In this document: piece after piece, positions 13,359 to 18,359 of the stretch
Layout of the letters: each line of letters starts with the position of its first letter
Position numbering within the stretch: the first letter of the stretch is position 1
NCBI GenBank assembly: GCA_934157205.1
Contig: CAKPHJ010000024.1
Span: 1 to 18,359, forward strand
Direction: 5' to 3'
Origin: an uncultured Clostridia bacterium
GTDB taxonomy: Bacteria > Bacillota > Clostridia > TANB77 > CAG-508
DNA length: 18,359 nt
Program-made: the position numbers and the translations under genes
Notes under the pieces: generated by a model
Told to the model about the DNA's origin: nothing
Database searches by the model: none
The model's input: the letters and a program-made list of their open reading frames with translations, nothing else

Positions 13359-15125
13359 TTACTTTTGTAAATTATTGTTTATATACTCAATTATAGATTC
13401 TATGTTCATATTTTCTTCTTTTAGTAATTCCTCTGGATTATATCTATCATAAAATTTCTTTTGCAATCCATAGTTTTTAACTTTAATATTTGTATCTCCG
13501 AAATATGACGCAATTTTTTGCCCAAATCCGCCATCTAGTATTCCATCTTCTAATGTTATTACTATATTATGCTTATCTTTTAGGTTATTTAATAATATTT
13601 TATCTAAACCTGTAGCAAATCTTGGATTAATTAAAGTAGGCTTAAATCCTAATTTTTCTTTAATATTTTCTGCAATTTTCTTTCCTCTTTGATAAAAATC
13701 TCCTAATGCAATTATTGCAACTTTTTCTCCTTCTTGTTCTATCTTATATTTATTAATTTCATTATAATTTTCATCAGTTTTTCTATAATCAACTTCATTT
13801 CCTGGAAGTAATATCATTACAGGATGTTCTTTTTGATCAATTGACCAATCTAACATATTTAGTAATTCGTCTTTTGAAGAAGGACATAGCATAACTAGAT
13901 TTGGTATATTTGAAAATACAGAAATCCCAAAAATCCCCAAGTGTGTTACATCTGTTAAACCATCAAAATTTGCATAATTTAAAAGTATTGTAACTGGACT
14001 ATTATTTATACAAACATCATGTGAAATTTGATCATAGCATCTTTGCATAAATGTTACATTTGTTATAACTAATGGTTTTGCACCTTCTTTTGCCATACCA
14101 GCTGCCATTGCAACAGCTTGTTCTTCTGCAATTCCAACATCTACAAATTGTTTTCCAAGTTCATTTCTATCGTTTTCATTTAATCCAAAACTTCCTGGCA
14201 TATTAGGTGTTACAACTATAAATTCTTTATCTTCTTTAGCTTTATTTAAAATATATTTTCTTGCTATTCCTGTATAATTTTCTCCTGTACCGAAATCAAT
14301 GGTTGGTAAACCAGTTTCTTTATCAAATGGAACTGTCCAATGCCAATTTTCTTTATTTTCTTCTGCTAATTTATAGCCTTTTCCTTTTTGAGTATTAATA
14401 TGAACAACTATTGGATGATCAATATCTTTTACTTTTTCAAATACTTTAATCATAGATTCAATGTCATTTCCGTTTTCTTCATATATATAGTCCAAACCAA
14501 TTGCTTTAAACATATTATTTTTGGCTTTTCCTTTTGTTTCTCTTAGTTCTTTTAAGTTTTTATAAATTCCTCCATGTGTTTCTGATATAGATTGTTGATT
14601 ATCATTTACTATAATTATTAGATTAGAATTTAATTCAGAACCTGCAACATTTAATCCTTCCAATGCCTCTCCACCTGATAATGAACCATCTCCAATTAGT
14701 GCTATAATATTTTCTTTTTTTCCTAATATATCTCTTGCTTTCGCCAAACCTGTTGCCAAAGAAATTGATGTTGAAGTATGACCTACATTAAAAAAATCGT
14801 GTTCGCTTTCTTCTGGATTTGTGTAACCTGAATCTTCTTTAAAATGTGTATCATCTATATATCCTGCTTTTCTTCCTGTTAACATTTTGTGTGGATAACT
14901 TTGATGTGATACATCAAATATAAATTTATCTTCTGGTGAATTAAATACATAATGCATTGCAATTTCAGTTTCTACAATTCCAAAATTTGGTCCAAAATGT
15001 CCACCTATTTTTGTTAGTCTATTAAATAGACCATCTCTAATATCATTCGCTAATACTTTCAATTCTTCCATATTTAATTTTTTTACGTCCTCTGGACTAT
15101 TGATGTTTTTTAATATTTCATACAT
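13359..15125 (-). CDS. DXS-like thiamine-diphosphate enzyme (1-deoxy-D-xylulose-5-phosphate synthase paralog)
   Basis: A 588-residue transketolase-type enzyme, shorter than usual DXS (about 620). Present are His43 (GGHFGPN), DVSHQSYPHKMLTGR (His74), GHTSTSIS (His116), the ThDP/Mg motif GDG (145-147) to NDN (174-176), KGKGYKLAE, and the cofactor-activating Glu334 in VGIAE. The C-terminal swivelling domain is complete. DXS proper joins pyruvate and glyceraldehyde-3-phosphate for isoprenoid, thiamine and pyridoxal synthesis. Here the acceptor-pocket segment usually reading DRAG is LLNYANFDGL (about 381-390), so a phosphate-binding Arg seems absent and the substrate may differ. The ATG at 15140 forms part of the GGAGG ribosome site of the ATG at 15125, which I take as the start. 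Transcribed from a MerR-controlled promoter, with the CMD-cupin gene 69 bases downstream. Confidence 0.88.
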   Translation of the reverse strand: MYEILKNINSPEDVKKLNMEELKVLANDIRDGLFNRLTKIGGHFGPNFGIVETEIAMHYVFNSPEDKFIFDVSHQSYPHKMLTGRKAGYIDDTHFKEDSGYTNPEESEHDFFNVGHTSTSISLATGLAKARDILGKKENIIALIGDGSLSGGEALEGLNVAGSELNSNLIIIVNDNQQSISETHGGIYKNLKELRETKGKAKNNMFKAIGLDYIYEENGNDIESMIKVFEKVKDIDHPIVVHINTQKGKGYKLAEENKENWHWTVPFDKETGLPTIDFGTGENYTGIARKYILNKAKEDKEFIVVTPNMPGSFGLNENDRNELGKQFVDVGIAEEQAVAMAAGMAKEGAKPLVITNVTFMQRCYDQISHDVCINNSPVTILLNYANFDGLTDVTHLGIFGISVFSNIPNLVMLCPSSKDELLNMLDWSIDQKEHPVMILLPGNEVDYRKTDENYNEINKYKIEQEGEKVAIIALGDFYQRGKKIAENIKEKLGFKPTLINPRFATGLDKILLNNLKDKHNIVITLEDGILDGGFGQKIASYFGDTNIKVKNYGLQKKFYDRYNPEELLKEENMNIESIIEYINNNLQK

Positions 15126-15132
15126 ATTTTTT

Positions 15133-15138
15133 ACCTCC
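15133..15138 (-). promoter_or_regulatory. Ribosome binding site that fixes the DXS-like start
   Basis: GGAGGT (15138-15133) on the minus strand, 7 bases before the ATG at 15125. The more upstream in-frame ATG at 15140 overlaps this site and has none of its own. Confidence 0.8.
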
Positions 15139-15165
15139 ATTTATATCATTTTATAGGCCTTGCTT

Positions 15166-15192
15166 TTTATATTGCCTTTGTTGCAATATAAA
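15166..15192 (-). other. Perfect 10-bp hairpin in the DXS-like mRNA leader
   Basis: TTTATATTGC (15166-15175) and GCAATATAAA (15183-15192) are exact reverse complements with a 7-base loop. It lies in the roughly 100-base leader between the MerR-controlled promoter and the start codon. No T-tract follows, so message stability is more likely than termination. Confidence 0.45.
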
Positions 15193-15202
15193 TCACTACT
15201 TA

Positions 15203-15231
15203 TTGACATTCTATAAGATTTTATATATATT
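15203..15231 (+). promoter_or_regulatory. Promoter of the MerR-family regulator gene
   Basis: TTGACA (15203-15208), 17 bases, TATATT (15226-15231): a near-consensus sigma-A promoter reading toward the regulator. The MerR operator starts about 12 bases past the -10, near the start of transcription, so the regulator should control its own gene. Confidence 0.65.
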
Positions 15232-15232
15232 A

Positions 15233-15263
15233 TATATACCACCTCGACCTTGGTTTAGGTCAA
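15233..15263 (-). promoter_or_regulatory. MerR-controlled promoter of the DXS-like operon
   Basis: TTGACC (15263-15258) and TATATA (15238-15233) are separated by 19 bases on the minus strand. The overlong spacer is the hallmark of promoters that MerR-family activators untwist. The operator palindrome lies between the two boxes. Confidence 0.7.
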
Positions 15264-15264
15264 G
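15243..15264. promoter_or_regulatory. MerR-type operator palindrome
   Basis: CT-c-GACCT (15243-15250) and AGGTC-a-AG (15257-15264) are inverted repeats with one mismatched pair and a 6-base centre. It lies inside the 19-base spacer of the minus-strand promoter and just downstream of the regulator's own promoter. This is the most GC-rich spot of the intergenic region. Confidence 0.75.
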
Positions 15265-15306
15265 TGCTTTTTTGAAATTTTTTAAATTTTTTGGAGGTGA
15301 ATTTGT

Positions 15307-15777
15307 ATGGAATTAACTATTGGAGAAGTATCTGAAAAAACAGGATTAAGTATATCAAAATTAAGATATTATGATGAACATGGTCTTATTCCTAATTTAA
15401 AAAGATCTTCTTCTGGACTTAGAAAATTTAGTATAGAAAACTTAGAAGCTATAACTATTATTGAATGTTTAAAAACATCTGGTATGCAATTAAAAGAAAT
15501 TAAAGAATTTATGAAATGGTGCTCTCAAGGAGAAAAAACAATAGATAAAAGATTAGAAATGTTTAATAAGCAAGAAGCAAATATACTTAATCAAATTGAA
15601 ACTTTAAAGAAAAGTTTAGATCTAATTCATTTCAAGCAATGGTATTATTCAACTGCTAAATACCATAATTCTGAAAAATTCGTTAAAAATATGAATTTAG
15701 AGGATATGCCAGAAGATATACAAAAATTATATAAAAAGACTCATATTTATCAAGAAAAAAATAATAGACAGGATTAA
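15307..15777 (+). CDS. MerR-family regulator, AdhR-like
   Basis: A 156-residue regulator with a winged-helix MerR DNA-binding domain at residues 1-70 (TIGEVSEKTGLSISKLRYYDEHGLIP, then GLRKFSIENLEAI) and a coiled-coil helix (about 80-110, KRLEMFNKQEANILNQIETLKK). Cys54 (IIECLK) falls, by alignment from memory, where Bacillus subtilis AdhR has its aldehyde-sensing Cys52. A second Cys72 lies in the WCSQGEKTID segment typical of this group. It is therefore a plausible sensor of reactive aldehydes or quinones that activates the divergent DXS-like/CMD-cupin operon. GGAGGTG precedes the ATG. The stop codon lies inside a terminator hairpin. Confidence 0.92.
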   Translation: MELTIGEVSEKTGLSISKLRYYDEHGLIPNLKRSSSGLRKFSIENLEAITIIECLKTSGMQLKEIKEFMKWCSQGEKTIDKRLEMFNKQEANILNQIETLKKSLDLIHFKQWYYSTAKYHNSEKFVKNMNLEDMPEDIQKLYKKTHIYQEKNNRQD

Positions 15778-15788
15778 TTCTGTCTATT
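15763..15788. terminator. Bidirectional intrinsic terminator
   Basis: AATAGACAG (15763-15771) and CTGTCTATT (15780-15788) form a perfect 9-bp stem with an 8-base loop. TTGTTCT follows on plus and ATTTTTTTC on minus. It overlaps the MerR stop codon and ends both the regulator gene and the convergent sirtuin operon. Confidence 0.85.
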
Positions 15789-15818
15789 TTGTTCTATAGT
15801 TTGTAATTTGTTGTTCTC

Positions 15819-16754
15819 TTAAATAAAACTAATCTGCTTATTTTCACTTACAAGCCAACTTTTCTGTTTAGCCTCTGTTAACTTATCTCCAACTTCACTA
15901 TTTCCAATTAAAAATGGAGAATTTTCATTATGTTTTTTCATATTTTCAATAACTAAACCTTTATTAGCATTAGCATAACAATATTTACACAAATGTCCAC
16001 AAGTATTATAGCTACCAATATCATTTCCCATAAGGCAATTACATTCTTGTCTCAAATTTTTCCTTTTAGGTGGTTCTAACTTGCAATTTATTGACTTTTC
16101 AACAATTTCTTGGCTCATACATCCATTGCATTTTAATCCATATTCTGATAGAAAATTTTTTTCGCAACAACTATGTATTACTATATTATTTTCTTTTCCT
16201 ATTCGAGCAAACGCTTTTGCTATCTGTATTTGTTCCTCTTTTGTTGGAGGTCTTAAATCTGGTGCATTTCTTTTTACTTTTTCATATAAATCTAAAAAGC
16301 TAATGGTACAATTATGAGTATATCCTTTTAATTCTTTAGCCATTTTTTCAAAACATTCTATGTGCTTTTCTACATCAAAATCATTATTTATGAAAATCGG
16401 ATCATATCTCCAACCGATAGAATCTACGCCTATATGATTTGATAATTTCTTAAAACTTTCTATCACTTTTTCTTTATTGGGTACAACAGGCTCTATGTCT
16501 TTTCCGTAAGGTGTAATTGTTACAAACCAATATTGTCTGTAAATATCAAGTTCATTTAAATATTTTAGCATAGGCTCTGGATTTTTAGTACAAAATGCTA
16601 AACAATCTACTACTTTTGGAGATAAAATATATTTAGTTACCTGTAGAGGATAATATGGATTTCTTACTAATACATATCCTTCTCTTATTCTGTTCATTAG
16701 CCATTTTGAATAAAATGCTGGTATATCTGTTCTGCATCCTGTATTTATTATCAT
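15819..16754 (-). CDS. DUF1848-family protein with C-terminal radical-SAM-like cysteine motif
   Basis: A 311-residue cytosolic protein matching DUF1848: N-terminal INTGCRTDIPAFYSKWLMNRI, GYVLVRNPYYP, FVTITPYG, IGWRYDPIF, and a Cys-rich C-terminus. There CGHLCKYCY (252-260) gives CX3CX2C, the spacing of the [4Fe-4S] site of radical SAM enzymes, though here it is near the end rather than the start. Further Cys at 196, 197, 209, 212, 224, 238 and 240 (HSCCEKN, KCNGCM, ECNC) could hold a second cluster. The reaction is unknown; the family note for DUF1848 remarks on this resemblance. It is the last gene of the operon, 6 bases after the sirtuin, with AAGGAG before the ATG. This suggests it makes, repairs or is a target of the ADP-ribosylation handled by its neighbours. 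Confidence 0.85.
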   Translation of the reverse strand: MIINTGCRTDIPAFYSKWLMNRIREGYVLVRNPYYPLQVTKYILSPKVVDCLAFCTKNPEPMLKYLNELDIYRQYWFVTITPYGKDIEPVVPNKEKVIESFKKLSNHIGVDSIGWRYDPIFINNDFDVEKHIECFEKMAKELKGYTHNCTISFLDLYEKVKRNAPDLRPPTKEEQIQIAKAFARIGKENNIVIHSCCEKNFLSEYGLKCNGCMSQEIVEKSINCKLEPPKRKNLRQECNCLMGNDIGSYNTCGHLCKYCYANANKGLVIENMKKHNENSPFLIGNSEVGDKLTEAKQKSWLVSENKQISFI

Positions 16755-16760
16755 CTATAT

Positions 16761-17603
16761 TTACTCCTTTAAATCTTCTATTATTTTATTTGTATCTTCA
16801 TCAAAAGAAATTGTTTTATTTTCTATTTCTAACATTGGATTTGGATAATCTTTGTTTATTCTTATAAGTGTTGTTTTTTCACTTATTGCTGTCATTCGTT
16901 CAAATGGAAATCTTATAATTCCAGGTGTATTAAATCCAACTCCTATTTCTAATAATACCACATTTTTGCCTTTACTTCTAGATAAAAAATCTTCGTATTT
17001 TTCAGATTGTCTATACCAATTTTCATCTTGAACAAAATTAGCATCTTTTCTTAAATTCATATCCATATTGCCACCACAAACTGGACATTTCATTACTAAA
17101 TCTGATGGTATTTTGCAGTTTTTTGTATTTCGTAGCCACTTTTCTACTAATTCTTTATTATTATATAATTTGTTATGACAAGCATTTTCACATTGTAAAT
17201 AACTGTAATCTCCCTGCACTTCAAATACTTTATCTTTACCAAAACCACTATTGTAAAATTGCCCATCTACATTTGTTGTTAAAACAAAATATTCTTTATT
17301 TTTAACAATTTCATATAATTCTTGATACAATTTTAGTGGCTTTTCATTATATCTATTTAGTTTTATCATTTTTGCAAAAAATGCCCACTTTTCTTCTTGT
17401 GTCTTAAATTCATAAAACGATGCTGAATATAAATTATCCAAATGATATTTTTCTATAAATTCTTTAAAATCTTTTTCAAACTTTTCTCCACTATAGAGTA
17501 AACCTGCTGCTGTTGAAAGACCACTTCCTGCACCAATTATAATATAATCTGCTCGTTTTATTGCTTGTTTTGCTTGTAAAATTCTTGAACTACATTCTTC
17601 CAT
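16761..17603 (-). CDS. SirTM-type sirtuin (protein ADP-ribosyltransferase)
   Basis: A 280-residue Sir2-fold protein with GAGSGLSTAAGL (24-35) for NAD binding, TTNVDGQF (109-116) where deacetylase sirtuins have TQNID, and EVQGDYS with Gln130 in place of the catalytic His. Zinc is probably held by Cys138, Cys142 (QCENAC) and Cys173, Cys176 (CPVC). A changed His with a linked macrodomain gene is the signature of the SirTM class, which ADP-ribosylates proteins instead of deacetylating them; in staphylococci and streptococci the target is a lipoylated GcvH-like carrier. No such carrier is visible here. The ATG overlaps the end of the macrodomain gene by 14 bases, so translation is coupled. GGGAGA lies upstream. 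No membrane segment; cytosolic. Confidence 0.9.
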   Translation of the reverse strand: MEECSSRILQAKQAIKRADYIIIGAGSGLSTAAGLLYSGEKFEKDFKEFIEKYHLDNLYSASFYEFKTQEEKWAFFAKMIKLNRYNEKPLKLYQELYEIVKNKEYFVLTTNVDGQFYNSGFGKDKVFEVQGDYSYLQCENACHNKLYNNKELVEKWLRNTKNCKIPSDLVMKCPVCGGNMDMNLRKDANFVQDENWYRQSEKYEDFLSRSKGKNVVLLEIGVGFNTPGIIRFPFERMTAISEKTTLIRINKDYPNPMLEIENKTISFDEDTNKIIEDLKE

Positions 17604-18359
17604 AAATTTCTCCCAAATTCTTTAAATATATTTTATAATCTTCATCTAAAAAAACATTAAATATTATTTTTTCAAAATATTCTTCGTTTGTATCTAAATA
17701 TTCTTTTATTGTTTCTATTGCAATTTTTGATGATAGTTCTTTTGGAAATCTAAATTCTCCAGTAGATATACAAGGGAATGCTATTGTTTTTATATTATTT
17801 TCTTTTGCAAGTTCTAGTGAACTTATATAACAATTTTTCAATTCTAATATTTCTTTTTCTTTTACATTTTCATATATAATTGGTCCTACTGTATGAATCA
17901 CATATTTTGATGGCAAATTATAGCCTTTTGTTATAAATGCTTTTCCTGTTTGTAACATTCCTATTTCTTGCATAATTTTATTGCATTCTAATCGTAATTG
18001 GGCTCCACTTGCAGAATGGATGCTATTATCAATACACTTATGGCAAGGTATAAAACATCCTAATCCTTGCGAATTTGCTGCATTTACAATCGCATCTATT
18101 TTTAAAGTTGTTATATCCCCCTGCCATAAACATATTTGAGTTCCTTTATATTTTATAAATGAAGTTATATCGTTTGATTCAACAATGCCTTTGTTTATAT
18201 TTTCCTCTGTTAAAAATTCATTTTCTATTTTAATATATTTTTCTGATATTGGTAATGGTTCTCTAATATTACACAATGAACGATATAATCTTTTTTTATC
18301 ACTTGTATTTTGTGGTGTTTCTTTAATATCAATCTCTTTATTTTCTTTTATTAAATAAT
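17590..18359 (-). CDS. Zinc-containing macrodomain protein-ADP-ribose hydrolase, partial at right edge
   Basis: At least 255 residues, 5' end outside the window. The frame is open to base 18357 (LIKENKEIDI, then DKKRLYRSLCNIREPLPIS), so the TTG at 18276 that would give 228 residues is not the real start. Visible motifs in fragment numbering: WQGDIT (about 78-83), NAAN (92-95), the zinc ligands Cys101, His106, Cys108 in GCFIPCHKCIDN, and the phosphate loop STGEFRFP (198-205). This N-terminal extension and Cys-His-Cys set define the zinc macrodomains encoded beside SirTM sirtuins, which remove the ADP-ribose the sirtuin adds. The two genes overlap by 14 bases. The full family length is about 260-270, so only a few residues are missing. 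Confidence 0.92.
   Translation of the reverse strand, partial: YLIKENKEIDIKETPQNTSDKKRLYRSLCNIREPLPISEKYIKIENEFLTEENINKGIVESNDITSFIKYKGTQICLWQGDITTLKIDAIVNAANSQGLGCFIPCHKCIDNSIHSASGAQLRLECNKIMQEIGMLQTGKAFITKGYNLPSKYVIHTVGPIIYENVKEKEILELKNCYISSLELAKENNIKTIAFPCISTGEFRFPKELSSKIAIETIKEYLDTNEEYFEKIIFNVFLDEDYKIYLKNLGEIYGRM

Noticed and set aside
18274..18276. TTG as the start of the macrodomain gene
   Set aside because: The frame stays open to the window edge with the conserved N-terminal extension (DKKRLYRSL before the TTG region), so the true start is outside the window.

Overview
The window is very AT-rich bacterial DNA with A/T-ending codons, strong AGGAGG-type ribosome sites, intrinsic hairpin/T-tract terminators, and several Bacillota-type families (Drp35-like lactonase, AdhR-like MerR regulator, SirTM-linked macrodomain). 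I read it as a low-GC Bacillota anaerobe, most likely a Clostridia-type gut organism. That is inference, because no rRNA or other marker gene is present. Almost everything is on the minus strand; only a TetR-type and a MerR-type regulator are on plus.

Layout. (1) 1-958: a RhuM-Fic fusion gene broken by a single extra base at 268 and cut by the left edge. (2) 959-2745: a 1.8-kb AT-rich stretch without a convincing ordinary gene. It holds several inverted repeats, a degenerate hairpin repeat pair, a possible IS200/IS605-derived remnant and a micro-ORF with a perfect Shine-Dalgarno and its own terminator. (3) 2746-7123: a five-gene operon (SDR, membrane-anchored aldo/keto reductase, membrane-anchored metallo-beta-lactamase/NTF2-like fusion, cytosolic aldo/keto reductase, small NTF2-like protein), divergent from a TetR-family regulator at 7320-7883. 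(4) 7927-12278: a tight six-gene operon (hexapeptide acetyltransferase, cytosolic flavodoxin, membrane-anchored flavodoxin, DUF4405 bis-heme-type membrane protein, aldo/keto reductase, Drp35-like lactonase). (5) 13289-15777: a MerR regulator divergent from a DXS-like thiamine-diphosphate enzyme and a carboxymuconolactone-decarboxylase/cupin fusion, with a clear MerR-type operator between overlapping promoters. (6) 15819-18359: a DUF1848 protein, a SirTM-type sirtuin and a zinc-containing macrodomain hydrolase, in one operon cut by the right edge.

How the parts may work together. Regions 3-5 hold three paralogous aldo/keto reductases, an SDR, two flavodoxins, a lactonase and a cupin/CMD protein under TetR and AdhR-like MerR regulators, which fits a response to reactive carbonyls, quinones or other electrophiles. 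The striking point is that an aldo/keto reductase, a flavodoxin and a metallo-hydrolase carry N-terminal membrane anchors (two of them with long Asn/Glu/Ser-rich linkers) that should place them outside the membrane. They lie near a four-helix protein with two His-x13-His pairs suitable for carrying electrons across it. This is the best candidate for an undescribed system. Second is the sirtuin-macrodomain pair joined to DUF1848 instead of the lipoyl-carrier genes known from pathogens. Several automatically chosen starts were moved on ribosome-site evidence, as noted per gene.
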